Positions 18,340 to 27,155 of a DNA stretch of 64,000 bases are shown piece by piece (the stretch's first letter is position 1; each line of letters starts with the position of its first letter). The notes under the pieces were generated by a model. It was not told where the DNA came from. It did not search any database and saw only the letters and a list, made by a program, of their open reading frames with translations. A program made the translations under genes and the position numbers. The stretch is from Verrucomicrobiota bacterium (lineage in GTDB: Bacteria > Verrucomicrobiota > Verrucomicrobiia > CAIQCK01), in the NCBI GenBank assembly GCA_016222825.1, contig JACRQF010000011.1:62001-126000 (forward strand), read 5' to 3'.

Positions 18340-19629
18340 TCAGATGTGCCACGGCGGACGCTGGGCGATGGAGAGGAGGCGGTTGGCCTCATCGTCGCCG
18401 ACGAACTGCTCACATTGCGGGTTCCACTTCAATGGACGCTGCAACTGCTTCTCGATGCCGCCGAGCAGCAACGCGCTCGCCGAGCGATGGGCGATGTCCT
18501 CGTGGCAGATGGTGCGCTGGCGCGTGCGGATGCATTCGAGGAAATTGCCGGAGTGGCTGTCGCCGCGGTAGAGGTGCGTTTCGTTCGGACGGAGCGGCTC
18601 GCGCACGATGTCGGGAGGATCGGAGATGAGGTTGTCGCGATCCACGGCGATGCGGCCGTTCGTGCCGACGAAACACGCGCCACCATTGCCGCCGACTTTC
18701 TCGCCGGGATACGGTTTGCCGAAGACCGTCACGTTGTTGGCGTAGCGGTAGGCGGTGCGGCCTTCATCCATGAAAAACTCCACCGGGCCGGTTTCATCGG
18801 CGTCGGCGGCCCATTGGACGATGTCGTAGTGATGCTGGCCCCAGTTGAGTTCGCCGATGTCGAAGCGGTGCGCGCCGGTGTTGCCGTCGTAGGGAATCCA
18901 CGGCGCGGGACCGAGATAGAGGTCCCAGTCCACATCGTCTGGCACTGGCCGGCTGGTGCCGAACCGGGTCGGCCACTTGATCGCGCCGCCGTCGCGGTAT
19001 GCGTAAACCTCCCTGAGCCGCCCAATGCGCCCGCTGCGGACAAACTCACATGCGCGGCGGAACTTGCCGCCATACTCGCTGCGCTGCTGAGTGCCGGCTT
19101 GGTAAACGCGCCCGTAGCGCCGCACTGCGGCGGCGACTGCCTGCGCCTCGTGGATGGTGCAGGCGGTGGGTTTCTCGCAATAGATGTCCTTGCCGGCTTC
19201 CGCCGCCATGATCGCCATGATGGCGTGCCAGTGGGCAGGCGTGGCGATGAGCACGGCATCAATGTCGTTGCGCTCCAGCACGCGGCGGAAATCCACATAG
19301 GCTTCGCACGGCTTGCTTCCGCGGCCCGGCATCTGCGCATAGTTCTCGTTCACGCGTTGGGCGCCGCGTTCGCGGCGTTCGCGGCGGATGTCGCAGACGG
19401 CGAGCACTTGCACGTCGGACCGCGCGCTGTATCCGCCGGGGATGTAAGTCCACGCGCCGCCGAGCAAATGGCCGCCACCCTGGCCGCCGACGCCGATGAA
19501 ACCCATTGTGATCCGCTCGCTGGGCGGCGCAACGTTACCGAGACCGAGAACGGATGCGGGGATGACGAAGGGAAGCCCGAGCGTAGTGCCCGTGCCTTTC
19601 AGAAAACTTCGCCGTGAGATGGGTCTCAT
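18340..19629 (-). CDS. Tat-exported Gfo/Idh/MocA-family oxidoreductase
   Basis: 429 residues. A twin-arginine signal (SRRSFLKGTG) precedes a Rossmann fold with ITMGFIGVGGQGGGHLL, the family NAD(P)-binding start. It contains the EKP motif (DIYCEKPTACTIHEAQ), whose lysine is catalytic in the family, and FDIGELNWGQHHYDIVQWA with the usual C-terminal-domain histidine. Export of a folded, cofactor-loaded enzyme via Tat fits the motif, and such exported members are common in PVC bacteria. It probably oxidises or epimerises a sugar or glycoside. It overlaps the next gene upstream by ATGA, so the two paralogues are coupled. The substrate cannot be told. Confidence 0.88.
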   Translation of the reverse strand: MRPISRRSFLKGTGTTLGLPFVIPASVLGLGNVAPPSERITMGFIGVGGQGGGHLLGGAWTYIPGGYSARSDVQVLAVCDIRRERRERGAQRVNENYAQMPGRGSKPCEAYVDFRRVLERNDIDAVLIATPAHWHAIMAIMAAEAGKDIYCEKPTACTIHEAQAVAAAVRRYGRVYQAGTQQRSEYGGKFRRACEFVRSGRIGRLREVYAYRDGGAIKWPTRFGTSRPVPDDVDWDLYLGPAPWIPYDGNTGAHRFDIGELNWGQHHYDIVQWAADADETGPVEFFMDEGRTAYRYANNVTVFGKPYPGEKVGGNGGACFVGTNGRIAVDRDNLISDPPDIVREPLRPNETHLYRGDSHSGNFLECIRTRQRTICHEDIAHRSASALLLGGIEKQLQRPLKWNPQCEQFVGDDEANRLLSIAQRPPWHI

Positions 19630-21014
19630 GCCGCGTCGAGTGACCAGCCGTTGTGATAAGCCTCGCTCACGAGAGCGTTGGCGGCATCGTCGTTGGTGAA
19701 CTTCATCGCAGCGGCGTCCCAGGCGAGCGGCTTGCCGGCGCGGATGGCGATGTTACCGAGTTGCACGGCTTCCGTGAGCGGGCCGGCCCAGTTGAAGTCG
19801 CAGCCGGCTGGTTCGCCACCTTTGCAGGCTTCGAACCACTCCACCCACGTCCCGCCGCGCCGCGGAAGCGTCTTCGGCACGCTTTCGAACTTCGGCGCGG
19901 GCGAGGCCGGCAGCACGGTTGCTCCGAGCATCTTGCCTTCGTCGCCGATGTAGAGCGCGCCGCCGTCGGGCGGCTTGCCCTCGAACTCCGCGAGCGCGGG
20001 CGGCTTCAAACCACCGTCATACCAGATCACGCGCACTGGCGGCAGACTGCCGCGCGCGGGGAAATCATACGTCACCACCGCGGCCAGCGGCGCGGTTTCG
20101 GTGAAGACCTTTGTCGAACTGGCCTGCACGCGCGTCGGGTGCGTGAGCTTCAGCGCGCGGAAGGGCGTGTTCAAGTAGTGGCAGCCCATGTCGCCGAGCG
20201 CGCCGGTGCCAAAGTCCCACCAGCCGCGGAAGTTCCACGGATGATAGACGCCCTTGCTGTGCGGGCCGTTTTTGCCGGCGGCTTTCACTTGTTCCAGCGC
20301 GTAGCTGCCTTCGGGCCACTTGTCCTTGAACGGCCGCTGCGGTGCGGGGCCGAGCCAGAGTTTCCAATCGAACGTCGCCGGCACCGGGTCTTCGCCGGGC
20401 GGGCGGGTCATGCCTTGCGGCCAGAGCGGGCGGTTGGACCAGACGTGGACCTCGCGCACCGCGCCGATCGCGCCGGCGGCGATCAACTCGCACGTGCGGC
20501 AGGCGGTATCGCTGGTGTTGGCCTGCGCGGTCACCTGCGTGGCGACACCGGCCTTGCGCGCCGTCTCCACGACCACGCGGCTCTCGTGGATGGTGCGGGT
20601 CAGCGGTTTCACGCAACAGACGTGCTTCTTCCGGCGGAGCGCCGCGAGCGTGATGATGGCGTGCGTATGGTCCGGCGTGCCGCAATAGACGGCGTCCACC
20701 TTGTCATCCTCGGCGCGGAGCATCTCGCGGAAGTCGCGGTAACGGCGCGCCTGCGGCCACTTCTCGAAAGCCTTCTTCGCATACACGTCGTCCACGTCGC
20801 AGAGAGCCGCGATGCTGAAGCCGGCCTTCTCGCAGTCCCGAAGCTGGGGGAAACCGACGCCGCCGATGCCGACGCCCGCGAGATTGAGCCGGCTGTTCGC
20901 GCCGAAGACGCGCGCGGGGACGATGTGCGCGGTGAGGCACGCCGCGCCGGCCGCGCGCAGGAACCGCCGGCGTGAGAGGAAACGAGGTTGGGGAGGGGAG
21001 ATATGGTCTTTCAT
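19626..21014 (-). CDS. Tat-exported Gfo/Idh/MocA-family oxidoreductase, first gene of the operon
   Basis: 462 residues with a twin-arginine signal (SRRRFLRAAGAACLTAHIV). The Rossmann region reads LNLAGVGIGGVGFPQLRDC. The usual EKP is CVKP here (KKHVCCVKPLTRTIHES), keeping the lysine but replacing the glutamate with valine. The C-terminal half has WWDFGTGALGDMGCHYLN, typical of the large exported PVC members. It is a paralogue, not a copy, of the downstream enzyme. Being promoter-proximal in a nine-gene minus-strand operon suggests it acts on the product of the glycosidases. The 120 bases upstream separate it from a divergent SMP-30 gene. Confidence 0.88.
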   Translation of the reverse strand: MKDHISPPQPRFLSRRRFLRAAGAACLTAHIVPARVFGANSRLNLAGVGIGGVGFPQLRDCEKAGFSIAALCDVDDVYAKKAFEKWPQARRYRDFREMLRAEDDKVDAVYCGTPDHTHAIITLAALRRKKHVCCVKPLTRTIHESRVVVETARKAGVATQVTAQANTSDTACRTCELIAAGAIGAVREVHVWSNRPLWPQGMTRPPGEDPVPATFDWKLWLGPAPQRPFKDKWPEGSYALEQVKAAGKNGPHSKGVYHPWNFRGWWDFGTGALGDMGCHYLNTPFRALKLTHPTRVQASSTKVFTETAPLAAVVTYDFPARGSLPPVRVIWYDGGLKPPALAEFEGKPPDGGALYIGDEGKMLGATVLPASPAPKFESVPKTLPRRGGTWVEWFEACKGGEPAGCDFNWAGPLTEAVQLGNIAIRAGKPLAWDAAAMKFTNDDAANALVSEAYHNGWSLDAA

Positions 21015-21136
21015 GCTGAGTTAGTTTCGATGCCGTGGGCATTATTTCGCCGAAGCGGCGGTAAATTCCAGAGCAAAGACGCTCCGACTATGGTAGGATG
21101 CGCGCAGTCGTGAGCGGCTCACAAGGCAAGGAGACC
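21015..21136. promoter_or_regulatory. Divergent intergenic region for the glycan operon and the SMP-30 gene
   Basis: This 122-base gap must hold the promoter of the leftward operon and that of the rightward lactonase gene. A small inverted repeat, CGCCG-aag-CGGCG at about 21051-21063, is the only symmetric element I see. No clear -35/-10 pair is recognisable. The AraC protein encoded in the operon is the natural candidate to bind here (inference). Confidence 0.4.
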
Positions 21137-22042
21137 ATGATGACAACGAAACTTCTGTTGGCAGTGTTGGGCACGGGACTGGTTGCGGCGTCGCCGCTCT
21201 TCGGCGCGGAGAGCGTCATCGCCCCCGGCGCGAAGGTGATGAAACTCGCGGGCTACTTCAAGTTCACCGAGGGGCCGACCTGCGACGCCACGGGAAACGT
21301 CTTCTTCACCGACCAGCCCAACAACCGCATCATGAAGTGGAGCGTGGACGGCAAACTCTCGCCGTTCATGCAGCCCGCCGGACGCGCGAACGGCATGTGC
21401 TTCGACGCCCAAGGCCGCCTCATCGCCTGTGCCGACGAGAAGAACGAACTCTGGTCCATCGCACCGAGCGGCGCTGTGACCGTGCTTGCGGCGGGCTACC
21501 AGAGCAAATCGCTCAACGGCCCCAACGACGTGTGGGTGCATCCCGGCGGGGGCATGTATTTCACCGACCCGTTCTACAAACGGCCGTGGTGGAGTCACGA
21601 CACGATGCCGCAGGATGGGCAGCAGGTTTACTTCCTTGCGCCGGACCGCCAGAAACTCCGCCGCGTCACCACCGACCTCGTCCAGCCCAACGGCATCATC
21701 GGCACCCCCGACGGCAAGACCCTCTACGTCGCCGACATCCGCGACAAGAAGACCTACCGCTTCGACATCCAGCCCGACGGCTCGCTGGCGAACAAAACCC
21801 TCATCTTCGCTACCGGCTCCGACGGCATGACCCTCGATGAGGAAGGCAACATCTACATCACCGGCAAAGGTGTTACCGTCTTCGACCGCGCGGGCCGGCA
21901 GATCGAGCAGATTGACGTGCCGGAGAAATGGACCGCCAACGTCTGCTTCGGCGGCAAGGACAAACGCACGCTCTTTATCACCGCGAGCAAGGGACTGTAT
22001 GCGATACGGATGCGGGTGAAAGGGGCGAATCAAGCGAAGTAG
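21137..22042 (+). CDS. SMP-30/gluconolactonase-family secreted protein
   Basis: 301 residues with a signal peptide (MMTTKLLLAVLGTGLVAASPLFGA). A six-bladed propeller of the SMP-30/gluconolactonase/LRE family follows: FTEGPTCDATGNVFFTDQPNN, GRANGMCFDAQGRLIACAD, SLNGPNDVWVHPGGGMYFTDP. The E, N and D residues in these phrases match the family's metal ligands. It probably opens sugar lactones such as those produced by the divergent Gfo/Idh/MocA oxidoreductases (inference from context). The start at 21137 has AAGGCAAGGAG just upstream; an open frame extends to 21098 but lacks a better ribosome-binding site. Confidence 0.88.
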   Translation: MMTTKLLLAVLGTGLVAASPLFGAESVIAPGAKVMKLAGYFKFTEGPTCDATGNVFFTDQPNNRIMKWSVDGKLSPFMQPAGRANGMCFDAQGRLIACADEKNELWSIAPSGAVTVLAAGYQSKSLNGPNDVWVHPGGGMYFTDPFYKRPWWSHDTMPQDGQQVYFLAPDRQKLRRVTTDLVQPNGIIGTPDGKTLYVADIRDKKTYRFDIQPDGSLANKTLIFATGSDGMTLDEEGNIYITGKGVTVFDRAGRQIEQIDVPEKWTANVCFGGKDKRTLFITASKGLYAIRMRVKGANQAK

Positions 22043-22065
22043 AACGCGGAGGGCAAAACCATCGT

Positions 22066-22102
22066 GGGCAAAATCATGATTTTGCCTGCCATGATTTTGC
22101 CC
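22066..22102. terminator. Bidirectional hairpin between convergent genes
   Basis: Perfect 12-base arms (GGGCAAAATCAT at 22066-22077 and its complement at 22091-22102) enclose a 13-base loop. Runs of A and T inside the arms fit a terminator serving the lactonase gene from one side and the cupin gene from the other. Confidence 0.6.
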
Positions 22103-22113
22103 TCATCCGCTGC

Positions 22114-22554
22114 CTATACCACGTCGGCGTCATACAACATCACGCTCTCCTGCTCGTTCGGGTCGTTGCGCGCCACGACGGCATGCACCGGCTCCGTCAT
22201 GCTCATGTTCACCGGTTGATGCGGGACATCGGGTGGGATGAAGATGAAATCGCCCGCTTGGTGGATGGTGAACTTGCGCAGTCCCGGCCCATAACGGGTC
22301 TTTACCCGCCCGCGCAGGATGTAGATGGCGGTCTCGTAGCCACGGTGCGTATGTGGAGTGGCCGCGCCGCCGGGCGGGATGACCACCAAGTTCATGGACA
22401 AATGCCGCGAGCCGGACGTCGCGCCGGAGATGCCCACGAAGTTGGGCAACTGTTGCTTGGTCATCGTGGTGGTCTCAGGGCGGATGGTGACGATCTCTGT
22501 GGAGGGAAAAGGGATGACAACTTCTGTTTTCACAATCAAATGTCGAACTGCCAC
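22114..22554 (-). CDS. Small cupin-domain protein
   Basis: 146 residues. The central cupin fold shows metal-binding motif 1 (PHTHRGYETAIYILRGRVKTRYG) and motif 2 (GDFIFIPPDVPHQPVNMS), so a mononuclear metal site is likely. The family is functionally broad (isomerases, dioxygenases, binding proteins) and nothing fixes the role here. The frame opens with GTG at 22554; another GTG at 22533 would give a start of MKTEVVIPFPS and is equally plausible, as neither has a clear ribosome-binding site. It converges with the SMP-30 gene and lies downstream of the symporter gene on the same strand. Confidence 0.75.
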   Translation of the reverse strand: MAVRHLIVKTEVVIPFPSTEIVTIRPETTTMTKQQLPNFVGISGATSGSRHLSMNLVVIPPGGAATPHTHRGYETAIYILRGRVKTRYGPGLRKFTIHQAGDFIFIPPDVPHQPVNMSMTEPVHAVVARNDPNEQESVMLYDADVV

Positions 22555-22599
22555 CGGGGTGTGTCAACCGCCCCGAGCAGGATCGTAGCCAGCCATTCC

Positions 22600-22648
22600 G
22601 TGGCGGGACATGTGATCTCAATCTCGCGACGGAGTCGCGGGCTACGGT
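22600..22648. repeat. Short palindromic intergenic repeat
   Basis: Contains CGCGAC-gga-GTCGCG at 22625-22639 followed by GGCTACGG. The preceding GTGGCGGGACATGTGATC resembles a segment near 53410 (GGTGGGACATGGATC), suggesting a dispersed repeat family. Confidence 0.4.
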
Positions 22649-24436
22649 TCATTTTCCGATCTGCATCACGCCCCATGCCATCAGAACCATCGCGCCCACT
22701 GTTAGCCACGCCAGGCCGAAGCCGAGGAGGTCTTCGCGGTAACGGCTTGGGAAGCCGCGCCAGCGCGCGGCGGTGAACCACGAGCCGACATCGAACAGGA
22801 GCAGTTCCTCGCCACGGTCGGCGGCGAGCGGCTTGGGCTGGCCGGTCGGCACGGTTTCCAGGTCGGTGGAGCGGCGCATCCGGTCGAAGAACGCGTCCAT
22901 GCGGGCGGGATCCTCGGGTCGGGTGAGGAGGCTGACGATGATGAGGGTGGAGAAGCTCAGGAGCATGGCGCAGCCGAAGGGGCCGGGCATCCATTTATAG
23001 ACGAGCATCCACTGGCCCGTTTGGAGGTGGGCGCGGAGGTTGTCGCTGGAGGCGAGGGCGGCGAAGGCGGTGGAGAGGTCGGCGGGTTTGGCGGCGGTGC
23101 CCGGCGCGCAGGTGGTGAGGTAGAGGGCGCCGTAGTAGGTGGCGAAGGCGACGAGGGTGGCCGCCGCGGCTCCGGCGCGGTTGGCGCGACGCCAGAGGAT
23201 GCCGCCGAGGAACATGACGCCGAAGAGGGCGGCGACGGTTTCGGTGAACAGGAAGGCGTGGAGGACGTTGCCGACGGTGAGGGCGAAGAGGATGGCGGAA
23301 CTGGTCAGGAGCAGTCCGCTGAGGCGGCCGACGCGGAGCAACTGGCGGTCGTTGGCGGAGGGGTTGATGTAGGTGAGCCAGACGTTGCGGGTGAAGGTGG
23401 CGCCGCTGTTGACCATGAGGTTGGAGCAGGCGGACATGTTGGCGGCGAGGACGCAGGCCACCATGAGTCCGACGAGGCCGGGGCCGAGGAGTTCGCGGCA
23501 GGCGTAACCGAAGGCGTGCTCCGCGTCGGGCAGGTGAGCGCCGTGTTTGAGCACGAGGGCGGCGGCGATGAGGCCGGTGAGCGCCCAGCCGATGGTGCAG
23601 AAGCGCTTGGTCATCGCGCCGTAGGTGTGGCCGACGCGGCCGGCCCGCTCGGTGGAGCCGGTGGCGCACAGGGAGAGGACGTGGGGTTGCGCGGTGATGC
23701 CGACGAAGCCGTTGAGGGCGAGCATGAGGATGGTGAAGACGCTCATGCCGCTCGCGCTGCTGTAGAGGTCGAAGAAATGTTCCGGCAGCGCCTTGTGGAG
23801 TCCGCTGAAGCCGCCCACTTCGAGCAGGCCGAGCGGGATGAGCATGAAGGAGAGGGTGATGATGAGGAAGCTCTGGACAAAGTCCGTGTAGGCCGAGGCG
23901 ATCAAGCCGCCGAAGAAGCTGTAGAGGATGACCGCCGCGGTCATGGCGATAACGACGCCGTTGGCGGAGATCATCTCGCCGCCGGTGGCCACGGAGATGA
24001 CCTTGCCGGCGCCCTTGAGCATCACGCCCTGGCTGCACACGAAGAACGCGATGGCAAAGAGGGTGTAGGCGAACGCGAGCTTGCGGCCGTAGCGGTCCTC
24101 GATGATCTCTGCGACGGTGGTGCGCTCGCTGCGGCGATACCACGGGGCCATCAACCAGTAGAGCGGGGTGATGAGCATGTTCTTCCACTGGAACCAAATC
24201 GTCGCGAAGCCCAGCCCGAACGTCGCGCCGGCTTGCGCCACCGGCTGTTCCGCGTGCGTGCCGGTGCCGAACGCCTGGCCGATCATGATCCACCACGGCA
24301 GTTTGCGCTCGCCGAGGAAGTAGCCGCTGCTGCTGCGGGTCTTGCGGGATATCCAGAGGCCGAAGACGGTGATTCCGACGAAGTAGGCGATGAGCACCGC
24401 CCAGTCCAACGTCCCGAAGCTCGTGACAGCCAGCAT
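22649..24436 (-). CDS. Sodium:solute symporter family transporter
   Basis: 595 residues with about 13 hydrophobic segments, beginning LDWAVLIAYFVGITVFGLWIS and containing SSGYFLGERKLPWWIMIGQAFGTGTHAE, the N-terminal signature of the SSS family. It should import a sugar, carboxylate or similar solute using the sodium gradient. Proximity to the glycan operon and the lactonase suggests a sugar or sugar acid (inference). A clean ribosome-binding site, AAGGAG, sits 8 bases before the ATG. The opposite strand shows a long glycine/glutamate-rich open frame that is only a shadow. Confidence 0.9.
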   Translation of the reverse strand: MLAVTSFGTLDWAVLIAYFVGITVFGLWISRKTRSSSGYFLGERKLPWWIMIGQAFGTGTHAEQPVAQAGATFGLGFATIWFQWKNMLITPLYWLMAPWYRRSERTTVAEIIEDRYGRKLAFAYTLFAIAFFVCSQGVMLKGAGKVISVATGGEMISANGVVIAMTAAVILYSFFGGLIASAYTDFVQSFLIITLSFMLIPLGLLEVGGFSGLHKALPEHFFDLYSSASGMSVFTILMLALNGFVGITAQPHVLSLCATGSTERAGRVGHTYGAMTKRFCTIGWALTGLIAAALVLKHGAHLPDAEHAFGYACRELLGPGLVGLMVACVLAANMSACSNLMVNSGATFTRNVWLTYINPSANDRQLLRVGRLSGLLLTSSAILFALTVGNVLHAFLFTETVAALFGVMFLGGILWRRANRAGAAAATLVAFATYYGALYLTTCAPGTAAKPADLSTAFAALASSDNLRAHLQTGQWMLVYKWMPGPFGCAMLLSFSTLIIVSLLTRPEDPARMDAFFDRMRRSTDLETVPTGQPKPLAADRGEELLLFDVGSWFTAARWRGFPSRYREDLLGFGLAWLTVGAMVLMAWGVMQIGK

Positions 24437-24548
24437 AGCGCGTTCTCCTTAGATTGCGCCGCCAGCATACACAGTTCCGCCGCCGAGGCAAGGATGCCGG
24501 CGCGACGGATCCCGCTGAGCGCCGTTTCGGGTCGCACCCCGCGCGCGG

Positions 24549-25025
24549 CTACTTGAGCCGCTTGACGAACACCTCTTCCTTGTCGCCTTCCACCTTCATC
24601 TTCCAGCCGCCGGCAACGCGGTAGATGACCACTTTCGGGTGAAAGGCGTAGTAGTGGTGATTGTCCCGCGAGGTCTGCTGCCAGACCTGGCCGTTGTCCA
24701 TCTCCCACGTGGTCCCGCCCTGCCATCCTTCAAAGTCGCCCACGATGCGCGTCTCCACCGCCATGTCCGCGTTGCCGAACACCCGGCTGGAGAAATCAAG
24801 CGCCGACTTGGTGAGCTGCGCCGTGTATCGGTGCAGCCACTCGTCCAGCGCCGCGATCTCGCCGTCCGTCAACCGGTCAAGGCCGGTCCGGTCGAGGTCT
24901 TTCGCGGACATCAACTCACGGATGCTCGGCATGCCCGTGGGCGTCTGGACCGCCACCTGTGAAAAGGCGGCCGCCTGCACCAGGGCAGCAACCGCCAACA
25001 AGAGAAACTTCTGATGAGTCTTCAT
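24549..25025 (-). CDS. Small secreted protein of unknown function
   Basis: 158 residues with a signal peptide (MKTHQKFLLLAVAALVQAAAFSQ). The mature part has IRELMSAKDLDRTGLDRLTDGEIAALDEWLHRY, then a beta-rich stretch (VVIYRVAGGWKMKVEGDKEEVFVKRL). I do not recognise a named family; similar short proteins with a helical front and an SH3-like end are common in secretomes of this group. The ATG at 25025 is chosen for the signal peptide; the frame extends 11 codons further with no signal character. Confidence 0.65.
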   Translation of the reverse strand: MKTHQKFLLLAVAALVQAAAFSQVAVQTPTGMPSIRELMSAKDLDRTGLDRLTDGEIAALDEWLHRYTAQLTKSALDFSSRVFGNADMAVETRIVGDFEGWQGGTTWEMDNGQVWQQTSRDNHHYYAFHPKVVIYRVAGGWKMKVEGDKEEVFVKRLK

Positions 25026-25216
25026 GAACGTAAAAGAAAGTGGCACGGCCTCTCCCATCGCTGCGTTCCCTCCCGGCCGTGCCTGACTGCTTCATGGTGA
25101 AATATCGGCCCGCGTTGCCGGTTGTCCAGAGTCCAAAGCGCGTGGCGAAAAACTTCGCATTTGCGTCGGTGGGAGATTCGCGTAATTTCCGCCGAGCGCA
25201 AACAAACCGAGGAACC

Positions 25217-25684
25217 ATGCCAATCGAATCGAAAACCGCCGAAGCCCTGCGCGGACCCAAAGTGCGCCACTTCTCCGTCTTCCTGCCCAACCGCGTCGGC
25301 ATGTTGATGGAGCTGACCAAGGCGCTCGGCGACGCCAACGTCCACATCTGCGGACTCGACGTCATCAACACCGCCGACTCCGCCATCCTGCGCATGGTGG
25401 TGGACGACCCCGGCCGTTGCCGCGACGTGCTGGCGCGCAAAGGCTTCGCCTCCGCCGAGAGCGAGGCCATCGCCGTCGAGCTCCCGCAGGGGCCGGAGAA
25501 ACTCGCCGCCGTCCTCGGCATCCTCCTCACCGCCGAGATCAACATCGAGTTCACCTACTCCCTCATGGTCCGCCCGCGCGACAAAGCCGTCCTCCTGCTG
25601 CACGTGGATGACGAGGAGTTCGCCTGCGACGTGTTGGCCAAGGCCGGCGTCGCCGTCCTCGGCCAGGCCGACATCTCGCGATGA
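25217..25684 (+). CDS. Tandem ACT-domain protein
   Basis: 155 residues made of two ACT domains: about 18-85 (RHFSVFLPNRVGMLMELTKALGDANVHICGLDVI) and about 90-150 (GPEKLAAVLGILLTAEINIEFTYSLM). ACT domains bind amino acids and regulate enzymes; stand-alone pairs like this are usually small regulatory proteins. No catalytic domain is attached. The start at 25217 follows CGAGGAACC, an acceptable ribosome-binding site. It is divergent from the small secreted protein gene. Confidence 0.85.
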   Translation: MPIESKTAEALRGPKVRHFSVFLPNRVGMLMELTKALGDANVHICGLDVINTADSAILRMVVDDPGRCRDVLARKGFASAESEAIAVELPQGPEKLAAVLGILLTAEINIEFTYSLMVRPRDKAVLLLHVDDEEFACDVLAKAGVAVLGQADISR

Positions 25685-25756
25685 GCATCTTCGTAGCGGG
25701 AGATTCGTCGGTGCATCCTCATACCTTGCGCATTGCGTTTTACGTCTTACCCCGCC

Positions 25757-25875
25757 TATTTCACACGCTGCACGAAACGCCGATAGGCTGTAGCCGCCGA
25801 CGTAAGGAGGCGGACGCGTTGCCAGCCACAGCCTTTCCGCCTCCTTACGTCGGCGGCTACGAAACGTGTGAAATA
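25757..25875. repeat. 119-bp palindromic MITE-like element, copy A
   Basis: Outer inverted ends TATTTCACACG (25757-25767) and CGTGTGAAATA (25865-25875) are perfect. Inside lies a perfect 25-base inverted repeat at 25790-25814 and 25836-25860. It encodes nothing plausible. A second copy, about 90% alike, is at 40591-40710, so this is a dispersed non-autonomous element or a REP-like unit. Confidence 0.8.
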
Positions 25876-25934
25876 TCCGGGTTGCGTCCCCCGTCCTTGA
25901 CTTGAAGCTGCGGTTTGGCAAGCTGACGCTACCG

Positions 25935-27155
25935 ATGAAGCGCGTTTTCCAAATAGCGATGCTGTGGCTGCTGGCCGCAACCGCCACGCCGCTCTGCCGG
26001 CTCGCAGCGCAGGAGGCCGACGAGGCTGCGGCGGCGAAGGCGGCGTCGGATCGGGCGTGGCTGGAGCGCGAGGTGGAGCAGGGGAGGGGACTGAAGTTTT
26101 TGCAGCCGGTGCAGTATCGCTCGATGAAGAGCGCGGAGTTCCGGGACTTCCTGAAGAAGAAGATTCGCGGCGAATACACGCCGCAGGAGGTGCGCGACTA
26201 CTCGCGGGCGCTGGGGATGATCGGGCTGGTGCCGGAGGGGGTGGACTTTGAGGCGAAGGTGATGGAGGTGATGGACGAGCAGGTGGCGGCGTTCTATGAC
26301 CAGGACGCGGGGCTGCTCTACACGTTCGCGGACTCGCCGCTGCAAGGGAACCTGAACCTGATGATCCTGGCGCATGAACTGACGCACGTGTTGCAGGACC
26401 AGCATTTTCACCTGAAGCAATGGCCGTTGAAGCGCAAGGACAACGACGACCTCGTGACAGCGCACATGGCGGTGCTGGAGGGCGACGCGACGATGGTGAT
26501 GGAGAAGGTGTATAAGCGGGTGTCGAAGTTGCGGACGACGCTGACCGATCTCGGCAACGCGCTGGCGCAGGACACGGGGAAGCTCCAGCGCGCGCCGCGC
26601 TACTTCCGCGACATGCTTCTGTTTCCGTATCAGGAGGGGAGGGCGTTCGTCGAGGAACTGGAGCGGATGGGCGGGCCGGAACTGGTGAACAGCGCGTTCC
26701 GCAAGCCGCCGGTGACGACGGCGCAGGTGTTGCACCCGAAGAAGTTTCATCCGAAGCGCGAGCCGCCCGCGCCGTGCGCGCCCGACACGACGGCGGAGCC
26801 GGGCTGGCGGCGGTTGTCCGCGAACACGGTGGGCGAGTTTGGCGTGATTGTGTTGCTGCGGCAGTTTGACCACGAGTCGGACGCGGCGGCGGTGGCGGCC
26901 GGCTGGCGCGGGGACGGTTATGCGGCGTTCGAGACGGGCGGCGGCAACGGTTTGCTGCGCTGGCGCAGCGAGTGGACATCGGCCGCCGCGGCAAAGCGAT
27001 TTGCGAACGCCTACCGGGATGTGGTAACGAAGAGGAACGCGCATCGGCAGCCGGCGTTGGCGCTGGAGCTGAAGGAGAGCGGTTCGCGCGTGGACGTGAC
27101 GCTGCGGGCGCCGGCGACCGCCGGTGATCCATCGGGCGGCGTCGGCACGAAATAA
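25935..27155 (+). CDS. Secreted zinc metalloprotease-like protein (HELTH motif)
   Basis: 406 residues with a signal peptide (MKRVFQIAMLWLLAATATPLCRLAA). Zincin signature: HELTHVLQDQHFHL, with downstream HMAVLEGDATMVMEKVY where E is the likely third zinc ligand. The conserved VMDEQVAAFYDQDAGLLYTF occurs just before. This arrangement resembles uncharacterised PVC and Acidobacteria putative peptidases. Its substrate is unknown. It ends with TAA directly abutting the ATG of glgA, so the two are likely co-transcribed although functionally unrelated. The start at 25935 is selected for the signal peptide. Confidence 0.8.
   Translation: MKRVFQIAMLWLLAATATPLCRLAAQEADEAAAAKAASDRAWLEREVEQGRGLKFLQPVQYRSMKSAEFRDFLKKKIRGEYTPQEVRDYSRALGMIGLVPEGVDFEAKVMEVMDEQVAAFYDQDAGLLYTFADSPLQGNLNLMILAHELTHVLQDQHFHLKQWPLKRKDNDDLVTAHMAVLEGDATMVMEKVYKRVSKLRTTLTDLGNALAQDTGKLQRAPRYFRDMLLFPYQEGRAFVEELERMGGPELVNSAFRKPPVTTAQVLHPKKFHPKREPPAPCAPDTTAEPGWRRLSANTVGEFGVIVLLRQFDHESDAAAVAAGWRGDGYAAFETGGGNGLLRWRSEWTSAAAAKRFANAYRDVVTKRNAHRQPALALELKESGSRVDVTLRAPATAGDPSGGVGTK

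Noticed and set aside
23021..24556. Long plus-strand open frame, 511 codons, Gly/Glu-rich
   Set aside because: Exact antisense of the sodium symporter. Its composition (GGEGGE, DEHE) is what high-GC third positions produce on the opposite strand, and it has no family motif.
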